Numbered from the stretch's first letter, positions 15,886-25,164 are shown. The stretch is DNA of 62,029 bases from Verrucomicrobiia bacterium (GCA_011525695.1 WYBX01000001.1:1-62029), one strand, 5' to 3'. The notes: generated by a model from the sequence alone, not told the origin. Numbers and translations: made by a program.

Positions 15886-18570
15886 CTACGGCGTGCCAGC
15901 CGGCTTCAGCCAGCGGGCGAAGGCGGCGTCGTCGGCGACGAATCCGCCCTGGCGGTATTCCGGCGCCAGCAGCCCGGCGTAGGCTGCATCCAGAAAGCGG
16001 CGACAGTGCAGCACGACGCGGGCGCGCTGGCCGGGGGCGCGGACGAGCCGGCCGAGGGCCTGGTTGACCTTGGTCATCCCGGGAATCTGGTAGACCCGGC
16101 GAAAGGCCTCCTCCCGGGTGCAGCCGGCCTGGATGGCCTCCGCCAGCCGGGCCCGCTGGACCGCGTTCACCTCGGGCAGGGCCGGGCCGACCACCATCGC
16201 ATGGGTCACGCGGCCGCCGAGCGCATCGATGCTCTCGGCAAAGCTCGAGCCCAACACGAGGAAGAGTGCGCCGGCTGCGAGCAGCGTCTCATCCACCCAG
16301 GCAAGCTGCGCGGCGAGCTCGCGCAGCTTGGGCTGGACGGCCACGCGCAGCTGGGGCGCAACATTCTCGAGCTCCTGTCGAATCGTCTCGGCATACGCAT
16401 AGGACGGGAAGAAGACCGCCACGGCGGGCGCCGGCCCGCCCAGGATGGTCCCGGCCCCGCCGGCCACGCGCTCGGCCGAGGAATGGAGCGCGGCCACGGT
16501 CATCGCAGTGGTGCCGTAGTGGCGGGACCGGTGTTGGAAGGAGGTGTCGACCCGCGCGTCAACCACGAGATCGTAGGCGCCATCCCGCCAGGGGGCCTTC
16601 GCCCGCAGGAGTGCCGGGCTGGCGGCATCGCGGGCTTCCGCCGCCTGCAGCAGGTCGGCTCCACTCGTGAGCTGCCGGAAGAGCTGGCGGGTGTCGCGCT
16701 TGGTGAGTTTCCCGAGCTTCCCGGTGGGAGCGGTGCCCGGCAACCGGCGAGGCTGGACCGGAGTCGATCCTGGCTGGTTGCCGGCCGGAGCCCTGCCTGA
16801 TCCGGAATCGCCGAGACCGCAGGCGGCGGCAAAGCCGTCAATCGGCGTGAGTGTTGCGCTGGCCAGCACGACGCCGCCGAACTCCCGGAGGGCTTTCCCA
16901 ATCGCAGGCGCCGCATCCAGGCAGGTCAGCAGGAGCTGGCCGGCGCGCGGCGTCCACCAGAGCCGCGGCAGATCCGACGACGTCAGATCGTCGATGAGCC
17001 CAGGGATCTGCCAGAGCAGGTCCGCCGCCTGCGGACCCAGCGCCGCGAAATCCAGCGACGTGGAGGGGACAAGCTTCGCCAGTTCGCCGAGGAGATGCCG
17101 CGCATCGTCCTCGTCTGCCGCGGGCAGGCTGTCCCGGGCGGGCAGATGGTGCAGGAAGTGACACCAGTGCTCCCAGGCGATCACGAGGCTGGCGGGGGCG
17201 CGGACCCGGTGGAGTTCATCCCGCACCGTGAAGGCCTCGGCGGCGGTGAAGGCATGCGAATAGGCGTCGGCCACGCGGGCAGGCAGGTTGTGTGCCTCGT
17301 CGATCAGCACGAGCGTGCGCGCCGCGAGGAAGCCGGGCTGCTCGAAGAACAGACCGCGGTTGCGGGGCGCGAAAACGTAATTGTAGTCGCCAATCCAGAC
17401 GTCGTTGTGCGCGAGCGCCGCCCGCGTGATCTCATAGGGGCAGACCCGCGCATCCCGACCTGCGGTGCGCAGCGTATCCAGATCGCGGGCATGCCGTTCA
17501 TCGAGGTAAAACCGGGCCAGCCCGCTGCCGGGCCACCGCTCAGCCGCGCCGGCGAGATAACTGCAGTTGTCGCGCACGCAGTGAAACGTCGTGTTCACGC
17601 AGTGCTCCGACTTGTTGCGCACGTGCCAGACGGCGACCGGGGTGGTGGCCTCGGCCGGGAACCCGGCCGAAGCGCCAGCGTCCGGACCCGTCGCTGCAGC
17701 GGGAGTGGTCATCGCGTCCAGGGTGCGGACCACCTGGAGCTGGCCGGTGGACTTGCTGGTGAGGTAGAGCGCGCGGTCGAAATGGCCCGTCCGCAGCTGC
17801 CCGAGGGCGAACTCGAGCAGGACGCCCGTCTTGCCGAAACCGGTGGGTGCCTCGAAGAAGACCAGTGGCTGCCGCTCGAAGAGCGCGGTGAGTTCGGTGC
17901 GGGTGGTCTCCTGGCCCGGCCGGGGGGCGGCGAAGGCGGGCCGGTAGCGCAGATGCCGGAGTCGTTCGCGGGCCCGGAGCCGCAGATCGAGAAACCCGGT
18001 GATTTGTTCCAGTTGCGCGCGGAACAGGGCTTCATCCGCGGAGGTGAGCGGGATCGTTTGCGCAATCCCGGTGCCCGTTTCCACGAAGACGAGTTCCGTG
18101 CGTGCGACCCTGGCGGACGACGTCGAAGGATCGGACGGCGCGAAGCCGGCGTTGTCATCCGACGTGAGGAGCGTGCCGGAACGGTGCAGCGCCGCGTAGG
18201 TGGCGGCCTGGATGAAGTACTCGGGATAATCGGCCCGCAGTTCCGTCTCCTCCGCGGGCAGCGAGCGGGTGACCGACTTGATTTCGCGCAGCGTCAGCCC
18301 GCCGGGTTCGCGGATGACCTGGTCGATTCGGCCGGTGAGGGTGAGCACCCAGCCGCGGTGGGCAATCCGGCCGGTGATGGGGATTTCGAAGGTGGCGGCC
18401 GCGGCATGCTCGGCGATGGCGCGGGTGCGCAGCTCGTTGTGCCAGTGGGTGCCGAGTTGCGCCCGCCAGATGCCCTGCGGGCCGCCCGTCGCCTCGCGCG
18501 GGCCGATCGTGAACCCGGCGAACTCGCCGACGCTCAGTGCCGCAGTGCGGGCATCGAGTGAAAAATCCAT
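15886..18570 (-). CDS. PD-(D/E)XK nuclease-XPD/DinG-type iron-sulfur helicase fusion
   Basis: 894 residues from ATG 18570. Residues 1 to about 165 form a RecB/Cas4-like nuclease module: LTGRIDQVIREPG (Asp), LTLREIKSVT (Glu-x-Lys), and a QAATY matching the QxxxY motif. The helicase follows: Walker A FEAPTGFGKTG, DEAH box LVLIDEAHNLP, and four cysteines (HCVNTTFHCVRDNC and VCPYE) placed as in the XPD/DinG 4Fe-4S domain. Motif V-like GSSFAESIDALGG and motif VI QALGRLVRAPGQRAR are intact. A 5'-3' DNA helicase-nuclease acting in repair is the best guess. It is 14 bases downstream of a RecO-like gene, suggesting a joint repair role. The TAG stop is the first triplet of a repeated 14-mer. Confidence 0.87.
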   Translation of the reverse strand: MDFSLDARTAALSVGEFAGFTIGPREATGGPQGIWRAQLGTHWHNELRTRAIAEHAAAATFEIPITGRIAHRGWVLTLTGRIDQVIREPGGLTLREIKSVTRSLPAEETELRADYPEYFIQAATYAALHRSGTLLTSDDNAGFAPSDPSTSSARVARTELVFVETGTGIAQTIPLTSADEALFRAQLEQITGFLDLRLRARERLRHLRYRPAFAAPRPGQETTRTELTALFERQPLVFFEAPTGFGKTGVLLEFALGQLRTGHFDRALYLTSKSTGQLQVVRTLDAMTTPAAATGPDAGASAGFPAEATTPVAVWHVRNKSEHCVNTTFHCVRDNCSYLAGAAERWPGSGLARFYLDERHARDLDTLRTAGRDARVCPYEITRAALAHNDVWIGDYNYVFAPRNRGLFFEQPGFLAARTLVLIDEAHNLPARVADAYSHAFTAAEAFTVRDELHRVRAPASLVIAWEHWCHFLHHLPARDSLPAADEDDARHLLGELAKLVPSTSLDFAALGPQAADLLWQIPGLIDDLTSSDLPRLWWTPRAGQLLLTCLDAAPAIGKALREFGGVVLASATLTPIDGFAAACGLGDSGSGRAPAGNQPGSTPVQPRRLPGTAPTGKLGKLTKRDTRQLFRQLTSGADLLQAAEARDAASPALLRAKAPWRDGAYDLVVDARVDTSFQHRSRHYGTTAMTVAALHSSAERVAGGAGTILGGPAPAVAVFFPSYAYAETIRQELENVAPQLRVAVQPKLRELAAQLAWVDETLLAAGALFLVLGSSFAESIDALGGRVTHAMVVGPALPEVNAVQRARLAEAIQAGCTREEAFRRVYQIPGMTKVNQALGRLVRAPGQRARVVLHCRRFLDAAYAGLLAPEYRQGGFVADDAAFARWLKPAGTP

Positions 18571-18584
18571 GGCGGTTGCGCTGG

Positions 18585-19202
18585 CTACTCCAGCAGGATC
18601 TCCGTCTGGCTCCGGAGATAGTCGTCCAGCCTTCGCTGCAGCCGGGTGACCACGGCAGCCGTCGCCGTCTGTTCGGCGAGCGGTCGGTTCAGGAGCGCGG
18701 CGACCTCCGCCTGATCGGTGGCCGGAAGATTCGGGTACCACTCCTGCTTGAGCGGGTAGCCTTCATCGCGGGCAAACCGGTAAAGGCTCTTGAAATAGAT
18801 CACGTCAGGCCGTGGCGCGTTCGCAAACGCATGGAAGGCCTCCCGCAGCAGCGCGGCGACGAGCGTGCGACTTTCCTCGTGGACGGGATTGCGCGCCACC
18901 AGGGCGCCGAGCGTGCACGCGCGCTCGAGCGCTTCGTAGCTGCGGCCGATTCCCGACGGCCGCGTGAGCAGCCGCGCCTCCTTGATGAACCAGGTGCGGC
19001 CTTGATTGGAGGACTCGAGCATGAGTTCCGCTTCGTCGAAGAGGTCGAGCGAGGAGCTGGTCGCGCCCGATTTCCGCGGCAGCCGTTGCAGAACCGCCAG
19101 CAAACCTTCGGCGGGCGAGAAGACCGTGAGGGTCTGGAAGCGATCACCCGGCGGGCGCTTCAGCAGCACGAAGCCGGTGGTGGCAAGCGATTGGGCCGGC
19201 AC
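18585..19202 (-). CDS. RecO-like (OB-fold) DNA repair protein, putative
   Basis: 205 residues from GTG 19202 (PAQSLATTGFVLLKRPPGDR). The opening strands and the LTVFSPAEGLLAVLQRLPRK segment resemble the RecO N-terminal OB fold, and the helical remainder (ALERACTLGALVARN, LREAFHAFANAPRPDVIYFK) fits the RecO C-terminal bundle. The usual zinc-finger cysteines are missing. The link to RecO is by pattern, so it could be a distant relative with another role. It lies 14 bases upstream of the nuclease-helicase and 25 bases downstream of the DUF502 gene, all on one strand. Longer in-frame starts exist. Confidence 0.55.
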   Translation of the reverse strand: MPAQSLATTGFVLLKRPPGDRFQTLTVFSPAEGLLAVLQRLPRKSGATSSSLDLFDEAELMLESSNQGRTWFIKEARLLTRPSGIGRSYEALERACTLGALVARNPVHEESRTLVAALLREAFHAFANAPRPDVIYFKSLYRFARDEGYPLKQEWYPNLPATDQAEVAALLNRPLAEQTATAAVVTRLQRRLDDYLRSQTEILLE

Positions 19203-19227
19203 GGGGCGGCGTCCTCGAGGCGGAGCG

Positions 19228-19902
19228 TTACTTGGCCAGGGCTCCGACCGGTATTTGGGCCGGCGGCCACGGCGGCACGACCGCGCCACCCGAGATGATC
19301 ATCTTCATGCCCTCGCTGACGGACATTTCCAGCGGGACCAAATCCTCGCGCGGCACCATCACCAGAAAACCACTGGTGGGGTTTGGCGTCGTTGGGACGA
19401 ACACGGTCCAGAGTTCCTGCGTGACGTGGGTCTGCACCTCGCCCTGGCCCGTATTCGTCAGAAAACCGATTGCCCACACGGATTTCCGCGGGAACTCGAG
19501 CAGCACGACCTTGCTGAAGATGTCGCGCTTCTCCTTGCCGAACGTGGCGACCACCTGCTTGACCGAATAATAGAGCGAGCCGATCCCCGGAATCCGCTGG
19601 ATCACCCGCTCGGTGATGCTGACGAAGTATTTTCCCAGGACGTAGTTTGAGAGATAGCCGAGGGTGGTGACGAGGAGCACGACGACGACCGTGGCGGCCA
19701 GGTCCCAGAAAAACGGGATGCTCTGCAGGGTCTCGGGCAGATAATGTTCGTAAAGGGGCCGGAAGTTTCCGCCGACCACTTCGACAATCGTCGTGAACGC
19801 CCAGAATGTGACGATGACCGGGGCCAGCAGGAGTGCGCCGGAGATGAAGGCGTTGCGGAAGGTGACGAGCCCCACCAGGGGGCGGGTTGAGTCTGACGGC
19901 AT
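19228..19902 (-). CDS. DUF502-family membrane protein
   Basis: 224 residues from ATG 19902 with two membrane helices near the N-terminus (FISGALLLAPVIVTFWAF; DLAATVVVVLLVTTLGYL). Then the family hallmark IQRIPGIGSLYYSVKQVV and a soluble C-terminal part (VVLLEFPRKSVWAIGFLT, VFVPTTPNPTSGF) follow. The biochemical role of DUF502 proteins is unsettled. Same strand and close to the RecO-like and helicase genes, but functional linkage is not evident. Confidence 0.88.
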   Translation of the reverse strand: MPSDSTRPLVGLVTFRNAFISGALLLAPVIVTFWAFTTIVEVVGGNFRPLYEHYLPETLQSIPFFWDLAATVVVVLLVTTLGYLSNYVLGKYFVSITERVIQRIPGIGSLYYSVKQVVATFGKEKRDIFSKVVLLEFPRKSVWAIGFLTNTGQGEVQTHVTQELWTVFVPTTPNPTSGFLVMVPREDLVPLEMSVSEGMKMIISGGAVVPPWPPAQIPVGALAK

Positions 19903-20292
19903 GGGAGCGTTACAAAATCTCCGCGACCAGCAGGGGAGGCAAAAGATTTTTCGCAGCGGATGGGTCGTAGAAGCGGCGTCCCGCCATAACTCTCTGCCCA
20001 TCTTGCCGGATCTCATCAGGTCGAGGCGCAGCGCGCATTGGACCGGGTGCAAGAGAATGCAATTTGAATTGAATTTCGCCGGTCGGAGACGCGGCGCTAC
20101 GGCGGGCCGGCCCTCTGGCGGGTCCGGAAGATCGTTGGCGCGTGCGGCTGCCTGGGGTAGCGCCGGTTTTCAACCGGCGAAAAGCGTTCCGAATCACATT
20201 TTCCGCACGATGGGTTGTCAGGTATGGCTTCCCGCCGGTTGCCGGTGGGGGAAAAGCGGCAAGATGCCGCTTTCACATGCCGTCATCAGGAA
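19903..20292. other. Intergenic region with family B repeats
   Basis: No gene is seen. It contains GCCGGTCGGAGAC.CGGCGC at 20078-20100 (also at 2783-2805) and a hairpin GTAGCGCCGGTTTT..AACCGGCG at 20157-20179, related to the double hairpin at 24418-24464. Promoter elements for the DUF502 gene should lie at the left end. Confidence 0.6.
20078..20179. repeat. Dispersed palindromes, family B
   Basis: Two pieces of one repeat family: GGTCGGAGACGCGGCGCTAC at 20081-20100, and a GTAGCGCCGGTT..AACCGGCG hairpin at 20157-20179. The theme GTAGCGCC plus a GGTTTTCAACC or GTCTCCGAC stem recurs at 2783 and 24418. Confidence 0.7.
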
Positions 20293-20790
20293 TCACCGCG
20301 GCGCCTTGCGCCATGAAAATCGCGGAATGGCCTGGTGGGCGGCCAGAAGCCTCATGGCCCTCGCCTCGGCCCGTCGCATCGCACGTTTTTTTGCCGGAAT
20401 GCGATCATCGAGGCCGGCGAGGTGCAGCCAGCCGTGGACAAGATAAAGGGTGAGCTCGTCGGCAAAGGGCTGCTGGCGTTCGCGGGCGCAGACAGCGGCC
20501 ATGTCGGCGGAAACGCAGATTTCTCCTGCCGTGCCATGGGCCGGATTCCCTTCGAAGGTGATGACGTCGGTGGCGGTCGGATCGTCGAGAAACGTGGCAT
20601 GCAGCGCGGCGAGAGCGCGATCCGTGAGAAAGACCAGCGACAGTTCTCCGGCGGGAACCCCGCGACCGCCGCGAAGCACTTCGGCTGCATGGGCATCGAG
20701 CAGGCCGATCAGCCGCTTCACCGCGCGCCCATCGATCCGGAGCCGGGGATGCCGGTTTGCTATGGAGACCCTCGAAAATGTCCGCGGCAT
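20293..20790 (-). CDS. ybeY: Endoribonuclease YbeY
   Basis: 165 residues from ATG 20790. YbeY acts in 16S rRNA 3'-end maturation and ribosome quality control. The zinc-binding motif is VHGWLHLAGLDD: the first two histidines fit H-x3-H, but the third position (usually DH) is Asp. The preceding TDVITFEGN and GEICVSADMA strands are typical. The downstream position in phoH-pgpH-ybeY order supports the call. An 80-base gap to pgpH contains a repeat element. Confidence 0.9.
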   Translation of the reverse strand: MPRTFSRVSIANRHPRLRIDGRAVKRLIGLLDAHAAEVLRGGRGVPAGELSLVFLTDRALAALHATFLDDPTATDVITFEGNPAHGTAGEICVSADMAAVCARERQQPFADELTLYLVHGWLHLAGLDDRIPAKKRAMRRAEARAMRLLAAHQAIPRFSWRKAPR

Positions 20791-20797
20791 TTTCGTT

Positions 20798-20868
20798 GAG
20801 GCTGTCGGCTGCCCAATCCTTAGTTCCAACCTTGTCAGGCGGGTCCGCATAAGGCCGACAGACTCCTA
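20798..20868. repeat. Element E: ~71-bp inverted-repeat insertion at the pgpH stop
   Basis: GAGGCTGTCGGC at 20798-20809 pairs with GCCGACAGACTCCTA at 20854-20868. Read from pgpH the element begins TAGGAGTCTGTCGG two bases after the TAG stop. The same outward 14-mer marks the helicase stop (15875-15888) and, paired, the 56240-56314 intergene. The neighbouring inner sequence CCTTAYG is shared with the 56 kb copy. Confidence 0.65.
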
Positions 20869-20870
20869 GC

Positions 20871-23258
20871 CTAGGCCTTTTGAGCGGGCAGCGGCGCGGG
20901 TTTGGCCGGGGGCAGGGCGGGAGGATACGCCACCCGCGAGTGCAGCATGTTCAGCAGCGTGAACTGGAAGCTGTTCTTCACCTTCGTGATTTCCTCCAGC
21001 GTCACCGGAGCCTCGTCGAGTTCCCCTTCGGTGATCCGCTCGTCCACGATCCGGTCAATCAGTTCCTGGAGCTGCTCCGGGCCGGCTTCCCGCATCGAGC
21101 GGGTGGCGGCCTCGACGCCGTCCGCGAGGGAAATGATGGCGCTTTCCTTGAACTGCGGCTTGGGCCCGTCGTACCGGAAGACGCTTTCGTCGGGCAGGGC
21201 GCCGGCCGGCGGTGAGCCATCGGACTCGGGGCGGCGGAGCGGCGGGGCGGAGTTCCGCATCTGCTCCAAGGCGCGGTGATAGAAGAACCGCACAACCGTA
21301 GTTCCATGATGCTGCTGAATCACATCGATGACCGCGCGGGGCAGGTTGTGCTTTTGCGCGAGCTCAACCCCGTCATTGACATGCTGCTTGATGATCCGGG
21401 CCGATTCCTGCGGATCGCGGTCATCGTGCGGGCTGTCGCGCTCGCGCAGGTTTTCGCCGAAGAACTGGGCATTGCCCGTCTTGCCCACGTCATGGAACAG
21501 GGCGGCCACGCGTGCGACGAGCGGGTTTGCACCGATCGCATTGGCGGCGTTTTCCGAAAGCTGGGCCACCACGAGCGAGTGATGATACGTTCCGGGCGCC
21601 TCGAGCTGCATATGGCGCAGCAGCGGATGATTGTAATCCGTCAGCTCGAGCAGCGTGATGTCGGTCGTGCGCTTGAAGAGCGATTCCAGGACCGGAAGGA
21701 GACCGACGACCAGGATACCCGTGAAGAGTCCGGTGCCCAGCCCGGCGCTCATCTGGCGCAGCAGCGTGTCGGTCGGAGTCTGATCGACCACTCCGATCAA
21801 GGCGGCAAACGCGGCCACGGTGAGTCCGCCGGCGGCAGCGGCGCGCACCAGCCGGCCCCGGCGGCGGGCGTCCCGGCCGAAGTAAATCGCGACCAGCGAG
21901 GCGAGGAACGTCAGGACCAGCAGGTCGAGCCGGTTGCCATAGATGACGCCCGTGAAGATGGAGATCAGCAGCGCCATGAAGATGCCCGAGCCGGCATCAA
22001 TCAGGATGGCCACGATGAGCGGGGCGAACGCGGTTGGAGCCACGTAGGGCAGCGTCGAGGCCCAGGAGCCATCGCGGACGAAAAACTCCGCGCCGCCGAG
22101 TGAGTAGATGGTGCGCACCAGGGCCAGGTTCACGATCACCACGAGCGCCAGAAGCCCGCAGCGGACGTTGCTGCGCAGCGTCTCGGCGTCCTCGATTCGG
22201 ATGTAGAGCAGCGAGGCAATCACCATTGCGAGCACCAACAGCACGCGACGAAACAGCTTCAGCCCCTCCTGGACCTCGGTGTCGCCATGCTGCCGGAGGT
22301 AATTGCGATGCGCCACGAGCATCTCGTGCTGTTCGGGGGAGATCCGATCGCCCGGTTCCGCGATCGTCTGGCCGCGGCTCACGCTGACAATCACGGGCTT
22401 GATCGCCTGGACCGCCGCGTTCTGCCGCGCCTGCGTGGCTGCCCGATCGAAGACGACATTGGGCGTCACGCCATAGCGGAAAATCCGGAAAACCGCCTGG
22501 GCCGCCGATCGCGAAACCTGATCCGAGGCCAGGCTGACCCGCAACAGGGTCCAGGCTTCCTCCATTGTCTGGGCCGCGCGCTGGGTGACCTCGCCGTCGC
22601 CCCGGGCAATCTGGAACACCACCGCGTTACCCGGGCTGATGCTGCCCAGCACGGAATCCGTCACCCCTTGGGCGTAGATTTCGCGCAGGGTTGCCAGCCC
22701 GTTCTCGAAGAGGACGGTGCGGGCGGCCGCATCGCCCACGCCCAGGAGTGCGGCGATGTCCTCGGCCGTCGCATGATAGGGACCATGGCTGTTGAAGGTC
22801 TCGGCGATGGACGACAACTCCGTGCGGCGGGTCAGGAGGGCGGGCCCGCCGCCCGGCGGCGCGCTGGCCTCGAATGCCTCCAGTTGGCGGAGGAGGGTCC
22901 GCGCGGCTGCTTCGAAACGGCGCAACGGCTCGATGTCGAGCCGGTACACCGGCGGCACCCGGCCCAGGAATTGTTCGCGGGCGGCACGGGTCCGCTCGGC
23001 GCTTTCAAACGTGAACGACGCCAGTGCCGTCAGCCTCGATGTGGCGACCTGGTTCGGCTGGATCGGCACGTCGATCGTGCTGACCCCCACCGAGCTGATC
23101 ACCACGATCGCCGCTACGGTGACGATGAAGATGACAACCGCGATGACGCGGCTCCGATCGAGAAACTCCCCCATGGCCGAAGCCTTGGACCGACCACGCT
23201 GGTTGCGGCGGGGGCCAAGGCCGCCGACGAGAAGCTTGAGCTGGTTACGGACAGACAC
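20871..23258 (-). CDS. pgpH: 7TM-HD family phosphohydrolase (PgpH-like)
   Basis: 795 residues from GTG 23258. One N-terminal membrane helix (VIAVVIFIVTVAAIVVISSV) leads to a 7TMR-HD extracytoplasmic domain (FLGRVPPVYRLD, ISRGQ-like VSRGQTIAEPGD), a multi-helix membrane block (about 350-530), and a cytoplasmic HD domain with HHSLVVAQLSENAA, VARVAALFHDVGKTGNA and IIKQHVNDG. Characterised relatives (Listeria PgpH) hydrolyse cyclic di-AMP. It lies between phoH and ybeY, the widespread conserved gene order. The C-terminus is Pro/Ala-rich. Confidence 0.88.
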   Translation of the reverse strand: MSVRNQLKLLVGGLGPRRNQRGRSKASAMGEFLDRSRVIAVVIFIVTVAAIVVISSVGVSTIDVPIQPNQVATSRLTALASFTFESAERTRAAREQFLGRVPPVYRLDIEPLRRFEAAARTLLRQLEAFEASAPPGGGPALLTRRTELSSIAETFNSHGPYHATAEDIAALLGVGDAAARTVLFENGLATLREIYAQGVTDSVLGSISPGNAVVFQIARGDGEVTQRAAQTMEEAWTLLRVSLASDQVSRSAAQAVFRIFRYGVTPNVVFDRAATQARQNAAVQAIKPVIVSVSRGQTIAEPGDRISPEQHEMLVAHRNYLRQHGDTEVQEGLKLFRRVLLVLAMVIASLLYIRIEDAETLRSNVRCGLLALVVIVNLALVRTIYSLGGAEFFVRDGSWASTLPYVAPTAFAPLIVAILIDAGSGIFMALLISIFTGVIYGNRLDLLVLTFLASLVAIYFGRDARRRGRLVRAAAAGGLTVAAFAALIGVVDQTPTDTLLRQMSAGLGTGLFTGILVVGLLPVLESLFKRTTDITLLELTDYNHPLLRHMQLEAPGTYHHSLVVAQLSENAANAIGANPLVARVAALFHDVGKTGNAQFFGENLRERDSPHDDRDPQESARIIKQHVNDGVELAQKHNLPRAVIDVIQQHHGTTVVRFFYHRALEQMRNSAPPLRRPESDGSPPAGALPDESVFRYDGPKPQFKESAIISLADGVEAATRSMREAGPEQLQELIDRIVDERITEGELDEAPVTLEEITKVKNSFQFTLLNMLHSRVAYPPALPPAKPAPLPAQKA

Positions 23259-23335
23259 GGGATGGTCGGAGGAGGGACGAAAGGGAAAGTGGAGCCCAGC
23301 CGGGCCCGGACGTCCAACCTGATCGAACGGGCGAT

Positions 23336-24322
23336 TTATTGCTTTTCCAGGGTCTCGTTTTCCTTCTTGCCGGGGTTTCGGTACGAATCGTAGGCGGCGA
23401 TAATGGTCGCAACCAACGGATGCCGCACGACATCGGCGCCACTGAAGGTATGGAAATCGATTCCGGGGATGTCCTCCAGGATGTGCCGGACCTCGAGCAG
23501 CCCGCTATGCTTGGAGCGCGGCAGGTCGATTTGGGTGATGTCGCCGGTGATCACCATCCGCGACTCCTCACCTAACCGCGTGAGAAACATCATCATCTGC
23601 TCGGGAGTCGTGTTTTGGGCCTCGTCGAGGACCACGAAGGCGCGCGACAGCGTGCGACCCCTCATGTAGGCCAGAGGCGCGATTTCGATGACGCCTTTTT
23701 CCGTCAACCGGGCGACATCCTCGTTATCGAGCATGTCATGCAATGCATCGTAGAGCGGCCGCAGGTAGGGAAGGATTTTTTCCCGGAGATCCCCTGGCAG
23801 AAACCCAAGGGCTTCACCGGCTTCCACTGCAGGGCGGGTCAGGATCACCCGTTCGACTTCATTCTTGAGCAAGGCGTTCACCGCGGCTGCCATCGCAAGA
23901 TACGTCTTGCCGGTGCCGGCCGGGCCGATGCCAAAGACGATCGGGTGAGCCAGCATCGACTGGAGGTAAAGCTTCTGCCCCAATGTTTTGGGAATTATCG
24001 TCTTCCGATTGGTCGCGATGACAAGCGGCTCGTCGAGCAGTGAGCTGAGCTGAGCCCCTTCACCGCGGGCGAAGGAGTCGGCAATCCGGTGGAAATCGGG
24101 GGTGCGGATCGTCATTCCCTGTGCCCGGGCCCGATCGAGGAACGTAAACAGCGCTTCAGCGCGGGCGAGGGGCTCGCCCGAACCGTCGATTTTCAGCCAG
24201 TCGTCGCGGCTCGTGATCTTGACGCCGAGCGAGCGTTCCGCGTGCACCAGGTTTTCTTCACGGCCGGCGTAGAGCGAGCTGGCGTGGCGTGGGCTGGCAA
24301 AATGGAGGGTTTTGATGGCCAA
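23336..24322 (-). CDS. phoH: PhoH-family ATPase
   Basis: 328 residues, apparently starting at TTG 24322 (next residues AIKTLHFASPRHA). An N-terminal KH-like region is followed by the PhoH ATPase core: GIGPAGTGKTYLAMAAA (Walker A), TRPAVEAGEALGFLPGDL, FVVLDEAQNTTPEQM (Walker B) and TRLGEESRMVITGD. PhoH proteins are RNA-associated ATPases conserved next to ybeY. The gene is first in the phoH-pgpH-ybeY order, 77 bases before pgpH. A double hairpin of family B lies about 95 bases upstream. Confidence 0.93.
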   Translation of the reverse strand: MAIKTLHFASPRHASSLYAGREENLVHAERSLGVKITSRDDWLKIDGSGEPLARAEALFTFLDRARAQGMTIRTPDFHRIADSFARGEGAQLSSLLDEPLVIATNRKTIIPKTLGQKLYLQSMLAHPIVFGIGPAGTGKTYLAMAAAVNALLKNEVERVILTRPAVEAGEALGFLPGDLREKILPYLRPLYDALHDMLDNEDVARLTEKGVIEIAPLAYMRGRTLSRAFVVLDEAQNTTPEQMMMFLTRLGEESRMVITGDITQIDLPRSKHSGLLEVRHILEDIPGIDFHTFSGADVVRHPLVATIIAAYDSYRNPGKKENETLEKQ

Positions 24323-24417
24323 GGGATTAAGATGGGGAGCGTTTGGAGATAATGAATCTTCGGCTTAGCCCCGGCTTAGCCCGGACCATTCTTACGTCCA
24401 GTCGGCGCCGCGACTTG

Positions 24418-24464
24418 GTAGCGCCAGTCTCCGACTGGCGGCGCCGGTTGAAAACCGGCGCTAC
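24418..24464. repeat. Double hairpin of family B
   Basis: Two adjacent stems, GCCAGTCTCCGACTGGC and GCCGGTTGAAAACCGGC, bounded by GTAGCGCC-type ends. The second stem is the reverse complement type of the 20157 copy. It lies between phoH and the HIT gene. Confidence 0.75.
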
Positions 24465-24522
24465 ACTTTCGAATGTCGACAGATTGGTGGGACACCGCAT
24501 GGGAAAGCGTGAAATTTCCGGT

Positions 24523-25164
24523 TCAGCTGTGGCGACGGGACGTGGGTCGTTGGCGGACCGGCTTGGCGGAGGGCGAAAAAAGCTCCTCTGCCGCCGCCGA
24601 GAGCTTGGTCCAAATACCATTCAACGACTGCGGCAGAATCCGGGTCTTGCCGATGACGGGCATGAAGTTGTTGTCACCATTCCAGCGGGGAACGATGTGG
24701 CCGTGCAGATGGGGAATGCTGCCTCCGGCCACGGCGGAACCCAGGTTGAAACCGATGTTGAACCCTTCGGGGCGGAGCGCGCGGGCGAGCAGTCGCTGCC
24801 CGATGATGAGTTCATCAAGGAGGTCGGCCCGCTCGGGCGGGGTCAGCTGCTCCAAATCGGAAACCTCCCGGAAAGGAACGGCAAGGAGGTGGCCCGGGTT
24901 GTAGGGGAAACGGTTCAGAATCAGATAGGAGAGCATCGACCGGTGGACGATCAGCGCCGCACGATCATCGCCCAGCTTCGGCAGCTCCGTGAAGGGTCGC
25001 TTCATTCCCGCCGGATACTGCGGGGCCTCGATGTACTCCATCCGCCAGTAGGCATGGAGTTGTTGCAGCGGTGTCTTGGGCGATTGCGGACGAGTCGGCA
25101 ATGGAAGGCGCAGGAAAAGCGCACGCGCCGCGAAAGTCAAAGCAAGCAGATTCAGTCTTGCCAA
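24523..25164 (-). CDS. HIT-family nucleotide hydrolase/transferase
   Basis: 213 residues. The histidine triad is HLHGHIVPRW, preceded by FNIGFNLGSAVAGGSIP, as in the Ap4A phosphorylase-like HIT branch. The conserved family opening is probably LQQLHAYWRMEYIEAP at about residue 33, so the first 30 residues after ATG 25164 may be untranslated if a non-ATG start is used. It is divergent from fabF (32-base gap). The likely reaction is hydrolysis of dinucleoside polyphosphates or AMP conjugates; the substrate is not readable. Confidence 0.87.
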   Translation of the reverse strand: MARLNLLALTFAARALFLRLPLPTRPQSPKTPLQQLHAYWRMEYIEAPQYPAGMKRPFTELPKLGDDRAALIVHRSMLSYLILNRFPYNPGHLLAVPFREVSDLEQLTPPERADLLDELIIGQRLLARALRPEGFNIGFNLGSAVAGGSIPHLHGHIVPRWNGDNNFMPVIGKTRILPQSLNGIWTKLSAAAEELFSPSAKPVRQRPTSRRHS

